Shown here: piece after piece, positions 54,101 through 62,012 of the stretch | How positions within the stretch are numbered: position 1 is the stretch's first letter | How the letters are laid out: each line of letters opens with the position of its first letter | From: Anaerolineae bacterium | GTDB lineage: Bacteria; Chloroflexota; Anaerolineae; Aggregatilineales; Phototrophicaceae | Reading direction: 5' to 3' | Assembly: GCA_022824365.1 (NCBI GenBank) | Contig: JAJEAA010000018.1 | Location: 469,858 to 533,857, forward strand | Length of the DNA: 64,000 nt | Notes under the pieces: generated by a model | Databases searched by the model: none | The model's input: the letters and a program-made list of their open reading frames with translations, nothing else | What the model was told of the DNA's origin: nothing | Position numbers and translations under genes: made by a program

Positions 54101-54378
54101 ATGTGGCGGGCGGCATGTTCTGGCATCTCCGCAATCTCAAGACCAGCGGCGCTCTATCCACCGACGACGAAGACGACAAAGATTTGCTGGAGGAAGCCAA
54201 AAGGCATATCGCGCTTAACCGAGAAATGGCGCGCGCCGGGCAATTCCCGGTTCATGCCGCCAAGCCAGAAAAGGGCAAGTGCTCTCACTATTGCGAATAC
54301 TCTCATCTTTGCCGTTTGCGCGTGACCGGACGCTACAAATCCCTGCCCCCTGCCGCAGTAGTAGAACCAATAAAGTAA
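51106..54378 (+). CDS. AddB-like PD-(D/E)XK nuclease, inactive-helicase family
   Basis: 1090 residues from a TTG start at 51106 behind AGGAGCC. It follows the AddB plan: an N-terminal UvrD-like region whose expected Walker A is degenerate (PVGVDKTGLT, no GKT), HIT-like middle, DHVFILGLAEGVFPAEAAED in the helicase core, then a C-terminal RecB-type nuclease with ATALIDRIDNVD, VVVDYKTGSRP. An iron-sulfur cluster is suggested by HCPFRFF upstream and KCSHYCEYSHLCRL at the end (four cysteines). It pairs with the AddA-like gene at 54755 for double-strand-break processing. Its final codons lie in a repeat. Confidence 0.85.
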   Translation: MSATLHLAPVGVDKTGLTISLLRQLTDASQDGFPCVWVLLATRRQEMRFRQRLLEADDNPPAFFNIEFFNFYTLNARLLKLAGTPVRRLSRLMRHKILRSLLAQMLAEGQLSVFHRIAETRGFVTVLTELIDELKQNKIDVADFAKAARSAKDEEIAAIYRRYQEALRQSGLADVEGEGWLALATLSKRPAIAANIDMLLVDGYDQFTPVQSQLLAELSRSVKQAHITLTAPPEAEIPLTPGRSALARQSLRTAFDAAGLNLELNRADEALVAVHDALHRLGKSVFRDSPAGSGNGAIKLIEMPDPAEEARAVMRAVKGLLLEGAPANSILIALRDWERYASYFEWGRAEYNLPLLLHYQRSYGSAPVIASIIDLLELAPRFRRRDLLDVLRSPYFDVDLDSGLIDLLDRLSLERRFLGGGLDDWSALVQLARQHISSGKDDETVTAVTAEQAETLSVALSRFIAAITPPERADVSQYVGMIAALLGSDPVEPPEDNSGAYSLNIISNAWERERANRDIVARDIDALKGLKKILRDMLVSEDVLQSMMGASGQITWRQFWSDLKQALQTGADDSINQPRRDQVLVTTAAEARGLPQDHVFILGLAEGVFPAEAAEDPLYLDSERVQLKERGIPLGTRAERIDDRGLFYELIRLPRRTLTLSRPTYQAGRLWIESYLWRAVRAVFPDAPIESRPIGAVIEPRTAANSSELMLAVADQLGRQDAEEAELALGARNWLRGQPMLAKSWRRIESHRKVEMRRLSNAPFDQYSGILSQSALLDELARRLGDDRIWSATQLNDFGHCPFRFFAKRMLGLSQALEPELGADPAQLGALNHRILEETYRKLRSRQLEIREDNKDRALAILVAAAEDILPRAPELLKFRETSTWTEESRFLLKRLEALIKLDFSPDSPLNLGETRSVYRQEEFVDEVKIRLGEGIAPLRATALIDRIDNVDGKLVVVDYKTGSRPIPRSEIEIGRDFQMVIYILALMSRFEEFGADENVAGGMFWHLRNLKTSGALSTDDEDDKDLLEEAKRHIALNREMARAGQFPVHAAKPEKGKCSHYCEYSHLCRLRVTGRYKSLPPAAVVEPIK

Positions 54379-54428
54379 TGAGAAAAATATTGCAAGGTAA
54401 AGAGAATGACAAAAACCGAAATCATTAT
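54358..54428 (+). repeat. Hairpin repeat family B, left half of an interrupted copy
   Basis: Matches 47782-47852 base for base apart from a few changes (AGTAGAACCAATAAAGTAAT through AAAAACCGAAATCATT). It carries the last codons and the stop of the AddB-like gene. Confidence 0.8.
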
Positions 54429-54634
54429 AAGGCTTGTCCGCTACTATGATTCCAACTCAAATGCGCCGCATATTCAATCCATTGCAAACTCAATTGAGAT
54501 CATCTTTGCGCCAATTTGGGCGAAAATCGCTCAAAATCGTGTCGCACGGCATGCAAATCGAAGCCTTTTTTGTTGCCAGCTTGGTCTTTTGCATCAACCA
54601 TGCCAAATTAGACCCTCACTACCGGACAAGCCTT
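54429..54634 (+). mobile_element. 206-bp MITE-like element inside a family B repeat
   Basis: Terminal inverted repeats AAGGCTTGTCCG (54429-54440) and CGGACAAGCCTT (54623-54634), perfect over 12 bp and imperfect to about 20. No coding potential. It interrupts the repeat whose uninterrupted form is at 47782-47934. No transposase is seen nearby. Confidence 0.65.
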
Positions 54635-54740
54635 GTAGGGGCGACTGACGGGCTGTGTCTACGCGCCCCTGTGAGTCGCCCGCTTACAACATCCGCTACA
54701 TTTCATCTGTCGCATGACTAACTTGCTTTTACTGTGATCG
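54635..54740 (+). repeat. Hairpin repeat family B, right half of an interrupted copy
   Basis: Contains GTAGGGGCGACT, then a 24-bp insertion, then GTGAGTCGCCCGCTTACAAC and the ACATCCGCTACATTTCAT tail. It fills the gap before the AddA-like gene, which holds nothing else. Confidence 0.75.
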
Positions 54741-54754
54741 AGTAGAGAGACGCT

Positions 54755-57700
54755 ATGCAGCCGACCCCGGAACAGCGAGCCGCCATTCATACTCAGGACA
54801 AAAACCTCATCGTCGTGGCGGGCGCCGGCTCGGGCAAGACGCGAGTTTTGGTCGAGCGCTATCTTCAGTTGCTGGCGAGCAATCCGGACTGGCTCATAAG
54901 CGCGCTGGTAGCCATCACCTTCACGCGCGAAGCCGCCTTTGAAATGCGCCATCGTGTCCGCCAAGAATTGGAGCGGCGCGCCAAAGAATCGAACTCAGCG
55001 CGCTGGACGCGGCGCCTCTCGCAAATGGACAGCGCGCGCATCGATACGATCCACGGGCTCTGCGCCGACATCATTCGCGCCAACGCGGCCCAAGCCGGCG
55101 TCGACCCCAAGTTCGAAGTGCTGGACGAGATTGAAGCCGCGATTATGCTCGACGATGTCGTCGCCGATGCGCTGGCGGATATCAAACCGCCCGGCTCAAA
55201 GCTCTTCGCGCATTACGATGCCTGGAAGATCGAAGCGGCGCTCAAGCAAATGTCGCTTGTCAACGCCGATTACCCGCCCCCGCCTGATACTGCCGACGCC
55301 CTCTTTGCCCGCTGGATGGGCGAGTGGGAAGCGGAGCTGATGATCCAGCGAGAAGGCCTGATCAATTCCGCCGCTGCCCTGCGCGCGCTGGATTACCTGC
55401 CCGCCGGCGACAAACTGTCGGAACTCGTCCAGCAGTACGAAGCCTGCCTGTCGCGAATGACAGCGGAAGACATCGACGCCGCGCAGGTAATTCAACTCAT
55501 GCGCAACTGCTATGATCTGGGCGCTGTCGGCAACAAAGGCTCGGCTGCAAAATGGGGCGGCAAGCAGGCAAAAGACGAAGCCGCCCAACTGCTGCGCGAC
55601 CTGCGAACACGAGTCAAGGACGCGCTGGACGTCATCGGCCAAATGCCTGGCGATCTGGATAAACTGACGGCGCGACTGCTGCCGCTCTGGCATGCGCTCT
55701 TGCAAGAGACGCGCCAAACCTATCGCGAGCGCAAGCGGCTGGCGGCGCTGCTCGATTTCGACGATCTGGAGCGGCTGGCGGCCGACTTGCTGAATGATGA
55801 AGCGGTGCGCGCCCGTTATCACAACGCCGAGTTCAAGCACCTGCTTGTCGATGAATTCCAGGATACCAACGCGGCGCAATGGCGAATCATCAGTCGACTG
55901 GCGGATATGGAGACCCCCGGTTCCCTGTTCGCCGTTGGCGATCCCAAGCAGAGCGTCTACCAATTCCGCGGCGCCGATGTCAGCGTCTTCAACTCCGTCC
56001 GCGCTTCACTCCGCGACCGTGATGCCTGTCTTGAGCTGCCGCTGTCGACCTCTTTTCGCAGCCATCGCAATCTGGTGGGACAATTCAACGCCCTCTTTGA
56101 ATGCCTCTTGAAGCAAGCTGAGGACAGCCCGGTTAAGCAATACGAAGTCGCCTTCGATGAACCAATGAAAGCCTTCCGCGAAGACTCGCCCGGCATTCCC
56201 GCCATTGAATTGCAGCTTCTGGACAGTCAGATTCGCGACGGTTCGGGCGAGCCGGTAAGGGACAAGCAAAATCGGCGGCGATATACGGCGGAAGACATGC
56301 GGCGCTGGGAAGCGCAGGAAATCGCCGAGCGCATCAAAGCGCTGCGGGCTGAGCATCGTCAAATCTTCGACAAGGCAAAAGGCGACTGGCGCGACCTTGA
56401 ATACGGCGATATCACGATCCTGTTTCAGTCGATGTCGCATGTGACAACTTATGAAGAGGCTCTCAAGTCGGCGGAATTGCCATTCCTGACCATCGCCGGG
56501 CGCGGCTATTACGACCGGCAGGAAGTCTGGGACATGCTGGATTTGCTGCGTTTCTTGCATAATCCCGCCGATGACCTGGCGCTGGCGGCTGTCCTGCGTT
56601 CGCCGATATTCGCCTTCAACGATGATCTGCTCTTCGCCCTGCGCCTGATCCCGGCCAGCGAAGACGAAGCCTCCGCTCCCCTGCCGCTTTGGCGGGCTCT
56701 AAATGTCGCGGCGCGTCAACCGCCGCCCGGCATGGTCGACGCCGATTTGCCGCTGGTCAATCACGCCCTGGATACCCTGGCTGACCTGCTGCGACTGTCG
56801 GGTCGCGTCACAATATCCGAATTGCTGCGCCGCGCTCTGGCCAAGACGAATTATCTCGCCGTCTTGACCGGCCTGCCCGATGGCGCTCGCCGGCGGGGCA
56901 ATATCGAGAAGCTCCTGCATCTGGCTGAAGCGAGCGGCAAGATCACCCTCGGCAAGTTCTCCCAATACTTGACAGACCTGTCGACGCGTGAGGTACGCGA
57001 GGGCGAAGCGCATCTCGAAGCGGGCCAAGCCATCCGCCTCATGACCGTGCATGCCAGCAAAGGTCTGGAATTCCCCCTGGTCATCCTGGCGGACGCCTCC
57101 TGGCAACGCGGCTTCCAAGGCGCGCCGACCCTGCTCGCCGATCCCGAAAGCGGATTGAGCTGTCAGGTCTATGACGCCGAGAGCAACCGCTACGCCAGCG
57201 GTTTAGCGCATCAGCGTAATGTCAAGCTGGCCGCGCTGAAGGAGGCGGCCGAGCGCAAACGGCTGCTCTATGTCGCCGCCACCCGCGCCCAAGATTACCT
57301 GCTCATCAGCGGGCAAGTCCGGCAAAACGCGAATGGACGCTGGACAAGCAAAGGCTGGCTGCAGCAGTTGATTGCCGCGCTCCAGCTTGAAGATCTAGAA
57401 CCTAAGCCGCAGCAGACCATTACCTTTGCCGACCAACCCATTTCGATCGCCATGCCGAAAGATCGGCGTCAACCCGATGAGCGCTTTTCGTCAGACAAAC
57501 CCGGCGCAGACTTGTGGGACTTCGTCGCGGACGAGAGCGAGTACCCGCCCTTTTCCCCGCCGCTGATTGAGCCCCTGCCAAGCCCGAACGCGCCGAGCCT
57601 CCGCCATATCAGCGCCTCCCAAATCGCGGACATCGGCGAGTATCGCCGGGGTTTAAGCCCGCGCCAGCGTCAATCCGCCGCCCGCAGATTTCGTCAGAGC

Positions 57701-58327
57701 GCCGCCGGGAGCCTGCCCGCTGCTGCCAAAACCTCCCCCATCGGGCCGCAAGCTGTCACGCCGCTCGTCATCGGCGAGATCGTGCATGAATACTTGTGTT
57801 ACGGGCATGTCGCGCTCGAAGGACCGAACGCGCCCGAGTTGCTGCGCGCCATCGTTTGGGAGAAGGGAATCACGAACCCGGCCGCTGCCCGTTTCGCCCT
57901 GCGCCAGGTCGAAGACTTGATCTCCCTGCACAAGTCCAGCGATGTGCAACGCTGGGTCAGCGCCGCCCGCGCCGATGGCCGCCCGCTTTATACCGAACTG
58001 CCTTTTATGTTCCGAACGGAAAAACGCGCCATTCACGGCGTCATGGACCTGGCTTTGCAGCAGCCCGACGGCGAATGGGCAGTCATCGATTACAAGACGA
58101 GCGTCGTGATTGGCGGCGCTTATGAGCGGCACGCCGATCGCTATCTCCTGCAACTCGGCGTTTACGCGGCCGCGCTGCGCGCAAAGCTCGGTCTCGATCA
58201 TTGGCCCCAAACTTACGTCCATTACCTGCGCGGCAACCGCACCGTCCGGCTCGCTGGCGAAGACTGTATAGCGGAGTTGGACCGGCTGGAATCGACCCTC
58301 GGCGAACTTGTGCCTCGCGATGAATAA
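54755..58327 (+). CDS. AddA-like UvrD helicase/nuclease
   Basis: 1190 residues. Walker A VVAGAGSGKTRVL (20-32), DEFQDTNAAQW (motif II), FAVGDPKQSVYQFRGADVSV (motif III), then TVHASKGLEFPLVILADASW and KRLLYVAATRAQDYLLISGQ. The C-terminal nuclease has HGVMDLALQQPDG and EWAVIDYKTSVV. With the AddB-like protein it forms a helicase-nuclease that resects double-strand breaks before recombination. ATG at 54755. The pair is separated by 376 bp of repeats and a small element. Confidence 0.9.
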   Translation: MQPTPEQRAAIHTQDKNLIVVAGAGSGKTRVLVERYLQLLASNPDWLISALVAITFTREAAFEMRHRVRQELERRAKESNSARWTRRLSQMDSARIDTIHGLCADIIRANAAQAGVDPKFEVLDEIEAAIMLDDVVADALADIKPPGSKLFAHYDAWKIEAALKQMSLVNADYPPPPDTADALFARWMGEWEAELMIQREGLINSAAALRALDYLPAGDKLSELVQQYEACLSRMTAEDIDAAQVIQLMRNCYDLGAVGNKGSAAKWGGKQAKDEAAQLLRDLRTRVKDALDVIGQMPGDLDKLTARLLPLWHALLQETRQTYRERKRLAALLDFDDLERLAADLLNDEAVRARYHNAEFKHLLVDEFQDTNAAQWRIISRLADMETPGSLFAVGDPKQSVYQFRGADVSVFNSVRASLRDRDACLELPLSTSFRSHRNLVGQFNALFECLLKQAEDSPVKQYEVAFDEPMKAFREDSPGIPAIELQLLDSQIRDGSGEPVRDKQNRRRYTAEDMRRWEAQEIAERIKALRAEHRQIFDKAKGDWRDLEYGDITILFQSMSHVTTYEEALKSAELPFLTIAGRGYYDRQEVWDMLDLLRFLHNPADDLALAAVLRSPIFAFNDDLLFALRLIPASEDEASAPLPLWRALNVAARQPPPGMVDADLPLVNHALDTLADLLRLSGRVTISELLRRALAKTNYLAVLTGLPDGARRRGNIEKLLHLAEASGKITLGKFSQYLTDLSTREVREGEAHLEAGQAIRLMTVHASKGLEFPLVILADASWQRGFQGAPTLLADPESGLSCQVYDAESNRYASGLAHQRNVKLAALKEAAERKRLLYVAATRAQDYLLISGQVRQNANGRWTSKGWLQQLIAALQLEDLEPKPQQTITFADQPISIAMPKDRRQPDERFSSDKPGADLWDFVADESEYPPFSPPLIEPLPSPNAPSLRHISASQIADIGEYRRGLSPRQRQSAARRFRQSAAGSLPAAAKTSPIGPQAVTPLVIGEIVHEYLCYGHVALEGPNAPELLRAIVWEKGITNPAAARFALRQVEDLISLHKSSDVQRWVSAARADGRPLYTELPFMFRTEKRAIHGVMDLALQQPDGEWAVIDYKTSVVIGGAYERHADRYLLQLGVYAAALRAKLGLDHWPQTYVHYLRGNRTVRLAGEDCIAELDRLESTLGELVPRDE

Positions 58328-59282
58328 CATCAAGAAGTACTTGCTGCCGCAATGGGCGCGGAATCCCCTGCTCGATTATGAATGGTTTCATCATCGCGTC
58401 GGCCATGCGCGCCGTCGATTCGTCTTGCAACTGCTTTTGCTCGGCATCTTGCTTGCGGGCGCGGCCCTGTTCCTGGACGCGGCCACAACGGGCAGCGTAA
58501 GAACCAGCCAGAGCGCCGCGAGCGTCCTTTGGGGGAGCCTGTATTTTCCCGCCTTGACGCTGCAAACGCTGACCGCGATCGCGGCTCTGCTCCTGGGCGC
58601 GGCTGCCTTTGACGCCCAAGCCCAAGGCAATACCTGGGACAACCTGCGCGTCACCGAGAGTGGCGCGGGCTTGGCTTTGCGCGCTCGCTGGCTGGGCATT
58701 CTCTATCGTTTGCGCGCGCCAATCGCGGCGATTCTTCTCGTCCGGCTGATCCTCGCCCTGGGCATACTCTCCGAGCTGACCGCATTTGGCGGCGGCTACC
58801 TGCAAATGCTCAACGCGGACGCCGCGACCGCAGTTGCGGACTGGCGCGTCATTCCCCCCATAATCGCCTTGAGCCTGACCGCCGGCTTCTTGCTGCCCCT
58901 GTCCATGATCGCCTCATTCGCCGCCCTCGGCATCCTGACGGCTTTCGCCATCAAAGACCGTCTTTTCGCCGCCGTCGCTCAGGTTCTGCTGGTCGTGACA
59001 CTGCTTGTCTTCGTCACTGCGGCGTCGCTGGCGGTTTCATTAGCGTTGCAGGATGAACTCACGCTGCCGGGCGCGGCCGCTTTCCTGCTCTTTCTCGGCT
59101 ACAGCAGCTACGGCGATTGGGGGCTTGCCCTTTTGCAACTCGGCAGTCTGGGCGCGGTCTGGCAACATGCGCCCTTCGGCATCGTCATCGGTCCTGGCCT
59201 CGCCGGCTTGTCCTTGGCGCAGGCGCTCATAGCCGACGGCTTGATGTCTCTGGCGCAACGTTTGCTTGAAAGGCAGAATTGA
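58320..59282 (+). CDS. Multi-pass membrane protein of unknown function
   Basis: 320 residues with about eight hydrophobic segments and a conserved-looking amphipathic N-terminus (MNNIKKYLLPQWARNPLLDY, EWFHHR). The pattern is like ABC-2-type permeases, but no ATPase gene lies beside it. ATG at 58320, overlapping the AddA stop by 8 bp, so it is translationally coupled to a repair gene. It could be a chance operon member. Confidence 0.6.
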   Translation: MNNIKKYLLPQWARNPLLDYEWFHHRVGHARRRFVLQLLLLGILLAGAALFLDAATTGSVRTSQSAASVLWGSLYFPALTLQTLTAIAALLLGAAAFDAQAQGNTWDNLRVTESGAGLALRARWLGILYRLRAPIAAILLVRLILALGILSELTAFGGGYLQMLNADAATAVADWRVIPPIIALSLTAGFLLPLSMIASFAALGILTAFAIKDRLFAAVAQVLLVVTLLVFVTAASLAVSLALQDELTLPGAAAFLLFLGYSSYGDWGLALLQLGSLGAVWQHAPFGIVIGPGLAGLSLAQALIADGLMSLAQRLLERQN

Positions 59283-59387
59283 CGCGCGTTGAATTTCAGC
59301 TTACTTGAGAATAGATCGACTTTGCGCGATTCGTATCAAGGTAAACGTAATCGCGAACTGTTTGCGGTGGTGTGCCAGATTCCGCTC

Positions 59388-59579
59388 TCACGTCTCCAAG
59401 TTTTTCTTTCGAAGGCTTTTGACATTTTCTGCAAAGTCAGCACGCTGTTCGCTCGCTGAAATCAATTTACGATAGCTTCCACTTCTTATATCGTGGAGCA
59501 AATACAAGCTCATTCCTATTGAGCCTATCAGCAGAAATATCAAGAAGACAAACAACAGTACGAGGATTTCAGGACTCAT
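59388..59579 (-). CDS. Small single-pass membrane protein
   Basis: 63 residues: MSPEILVLLFVFLIFLLIGS then SIGMSLYLLHDIRSG and a charged tail. ATG at 59579 follows GGAGTGGAGGAAG. It sits in an AT-rich island (59283-59986) otherwise without long ORFs. No family recognised. Confidence 0.5.
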   Translation of the reverse strand: MSPEILVLLFVFLIFLLIGSIGMSLYLLHDIRSGSYRKLISASEQRADFAENVKSLRKKNLET

Positions 59580-59674
59580 GCCGACGCTTCCTCCACTCCT
59601 CTTCTACTACGAATGTAACCGAATATGTAGTTGTAGAGCAACAGTGATCAGGCTAATTGAAACAGCCAATATGC

Positions 59675-59839
59675 CTACAAAATGAATTTTGTCTCGGTAT
59701 CAAATCGCAAGTCGGTTACACGGTCATTCACATATATCAATGTAAGCAAGATGACATTTCCCATACCAAGCAGAAACAGCAGGAGTCGAATTAGGAAAAA
59801 TGGTAGTGTACGGCGTGACCATACAGTCTGACTCTTCAT
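59675..59839 (-). CDS. Very small membrane protein ORF
   Basis: 54 residues, too short for many callers: MKSQTVWSRRTLPFFLIRLL then LFLLGMGNVILLTLIYVNDR and a charged tail ending KFIL. One hydrophobic helix. Upstream of the 59579 ORF on the same strand, so the two could form a pair. The ribosome site is weak; treat as tentative. Confidence 0.3.
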   Translation of the reverse strand: MKSQTVWSRRTLPFFLIRLLLFLLGMGNVILLTLIYVNDRVTDLRFDTETKFIL

Positions 59840-59986
59840 TGTGTTTAGATCGCTCTATTGCAAACTAACGCGGAATCCAGAATTATTGATCCTAAATCCC
59901 GCGTAAGTAATTCACTACAGACAATGATGACATACGAAGTGAGACCCAAATAAACAAGTAACAAGTGAGCGCCGATAGAGCCAATA

Positions 59987-61063
59987 ATGCCACTCGACAA
60001 CCGCGACTACAAGAATATGACCGACTACCTGCAGCGCCTTTACCAGTGCGAGCCATTCTCCCGGGGCGGCATTGAGCACCCGGTGACCGTTTTCTATCCG
60101 GCCGCTTGGCAGATTCACGATGTCGATAGCCTGCTCGACCGCAGCTTGCCGGCGCCGGCAGCGCGCGACTTCCCCTTCTACGATTATAGCTATCTGCACG
60201 ATCTGCAAAATAGCAAGCCCGGCCTGCACGACGGCCAGACCTTCGCCATGCAAGCGCTACGGCTGAAGCCGCTTCGCCTCCGCGGCGTCATCGGACATTA
60301 CTTCGACATGCTGGCGACCTGCTCCGCGCTGGAGCGCGAACTGCGGGACGCCGTCGCCCAAGGCTGGATGCGCGCGCCATCCCGCGCCGCTTACCATCGA
60401 CAAGTACCGCCGACCGACGTGCTGACGCGAGGCATCGGGCGCAGCGCGACCATCGGCATCGGCGCGCTCACCGTCTTCAATGATGGGGACGGCTACAAAG
60501 CGCTGCTGGCACGCCGTTCAGCCGCCACCGCCATCGACAGCGGCATGGTTCATGTTTTGCCGGCGATGATCTTCCAGCCGACGACGGCGGACTTTGCCGA
60601 TCAACGCGAATGGAGCCTCAAGCATCAGATTCTGCGCGAAGTGCTGGAAGAATTGTTCAACTTTCCCGAGCAAGCGCAGCCGCCGCGCTGGGACTTCTTC
60701 TATGATCACCCCGCCCTGCTCTATCTCCTGGACCTGCTTGAATCCGGCCGCGCCCAGCTATGCGCCACCGGCATCGTCTTCAACCTCCTCACCCTGCGCC
60801 CGGAAGTCAGTACCCTGCTGCTGATTCACGACCCCGACTGGTATCGCCGCATCACGGCGCCCGACAGCGATATGCCTTTCGCCACCGCCGACGAAACCGA
60901 AGGCGGCAGCGTCGTCCTCGCCCCTGTCGACAGCGATGAAGCCCTCCTCGCGCATTTCCCGCCCGACCTGCACCTGCTGATGCCGGCCCACGCGACAGCG
61001 ACCATGTGGCTCGGCATTGATCTCGCCCGCCGAGAAATTCAAAGCGCGCGCGGCGCCGTCTAG
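59987..61063 (+). CDS. Nudix-fold-like protein of unknown function
   Basis: 358 residues. A single motif resembling the second half of a Nudix box (HQILREVLEELFNFPEQ, near 212-228) suggests a Nudix-like fold, but the full GxxxxxExxxxxxxREUxEExGU is incomplete: the leading Gly is absent. The N-terminal half (TDYLQRLYQCEPFSRGGIEH; FDMLATCSALERELRDAVAQ) is unrecognised. Start ATG at 59987. Function not inferred. Confidence 0.55.
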   Translation: MPLDNRDYKNMTDYLQRLYQCEPFSRGGIEHPVTVFYPAAWQIHDVDSLLDRSLPAPAARDFPFYDYSYLHDLQNSKPGLHDGQTFAMQALRLKPLRLRGVIGHYFDMLATCSALERELRDAVAQGWMRAPSRAAYHRQVPPTDVLTRGIGRSATIGIGALTVFNDGDGYKALLARRSAATAIDSGMVHVLPAMIFQPTTADFADQREWSLKHQILREVLEELFNFPEQAQPPRWDFFYDHPALLYLLDLLESGRAQLCATGIVFNLLTLRPEVSTLLLIHDPDWYRRITAPDSDMPFATADETEGGSVVLAPVDSDEALLAHFPPDLHLLMPAHATATMWLGIDLARREIQSARGAV

Positions 61064-61097
61064 AGCAGTGGCGAATTTGCTGGATACTAAATTATGT

Positions 61098-61362
61098 GTA
61101 GGCGCGAGCCACCGGGTCGCCCGCCTCCGCCACACCACCCCGCCCAACCCAACATCCGTAGGGGCGAGCCATTGGGTCGCCCGACTCCCCCACACCACCC
61201 CGCCCCACCCAACATCCGTAGGAGCGAGCTACCGGGTCGCCCGCCTTCGCCACACCACCACCCCCCACCCAACATCCGTAGGAGCAAGCCACCGGGTCGC
61301 CCGACTCCGCCACACCACCCCGCCCCACCCAACATCCGTAGGCGCGAGCCTTGGGTCGCCCG
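61098..61362 (+). repeat. Tandem array of 60-bp units, 4.4 copies
   Basis: Exact 60-bp period beginning GTAGGGGCGAGCCACCGGGT or variants, each with the GGGCGAGCC..GGGTCGCCC hairpin core and a CCGCCACACCACCCCGCC tail; the unit AACATCC joins copies. The fifth unit is truncated. Frames across it stay open because 60 is a multiple of three; those ORFs are artefacts. Confidence 0.85.
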
Positions 61363-61454
61363 CATCAGATTCTCCGCCCCCCGTCCAGCGACCCATGCCA
61401 TTCCCTCAAGTCATGCGCTACAATCAGACGGATCGACAATCAAAGGAGACTACT

Positions 61455-61916
61455 ATGCCAGCAGTAGGCGACATCGCGCCGGATTTTGAATTGCTCAACC
61501 AAAAGGGCGAAAGCGTCAAACTCAGCGATTACCGCGGCCAGAAGGTCCTGCTCTTCGCTTATCCCAAAGCCGGCACCCCCGGTTGCACGACCCAGGCTTG
61601 CGGCTTCCGCGACAACTTCGCCCGCATAGAAACGGCTGACGCGGTCGTCCTCGGCCTCAGCCCGGATGAACCGGCCGCGCTGGCAAAATGGATCGAGAAA
61701 GAATCGCTGCAATACGACCTGCTCTCCGACCCGGAACATCAGGTGCTCGAAGCCTGGGATGCCTGGGGCGAAAAGTCGATGTACGGCAAGAAGTACATGG
61801 GCGTTGTCCGCTCGCACTGGATCATCGGCGAGAATGGCGCCGTGCTTGATGCCCAAGTCAAGATCAGCCCCAAAAAGAGCATCGAAAAAGCGCTGAAATT
61901 CCTGGCTGCCGACTGA
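61455..61916 (+). CDS. bcp: Peroxiredoxin, Bcp type
   Basis: 153 residues. Peroxidatic Cys44 in YPKAGTPGCTTQAC and resolving Cys49 five residues on, as in thiol-dependent 2-Cys BCP proteins. MPAVGDIAPDFELLNQKGES opens the thioredoxin-fold. It reduces peroxides, using thioredoxin. ATG at 61455 behind AAAGGAG; the frame is open upstream through the tandem repeat, which is not coding. Confidence 0.92.
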   Translation: MPAVGDIAPDFELLNQKGESVKLSDYRGQKVLLFAYPKAGTPGCTTQACGFRDNFARIETADAVVLGLSPDEPAALAKWIEKESLQYDLLSDPEHQVLEAWDAWGEKSMYGKKYMGVVRSHWIIGENGAVLDAQVKISPKKSIEKALKFLAAD

Positions 61917-62012
61917 GCGCATTCGCCGTTTGCTTCGAGCCAATCCGCCCGCCCCGGCCAATCTGGTACAATTGCCGCGCCTGCCAACTGACGCTGTGCT
62001 GGACCTATCGAG

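Noticed and set aside
54406..54648. Short ORFs inside the 206-bp element
   Set aside because: No transposase-like features; the element is too short to code for one.
61098..61362. A CRISPR array
   Set aside because: Units are adjacent and nearly identical with no unique spacers; the core matches dispersed intergenic repeats.
61017..61454. Upstream extension of bcp through the tandem repeat
   Set aside because: The repeat period is a multiple of three, so frames stay open by chance. The ATG at 61455 has a good ribosome site and begins the conserved domain.
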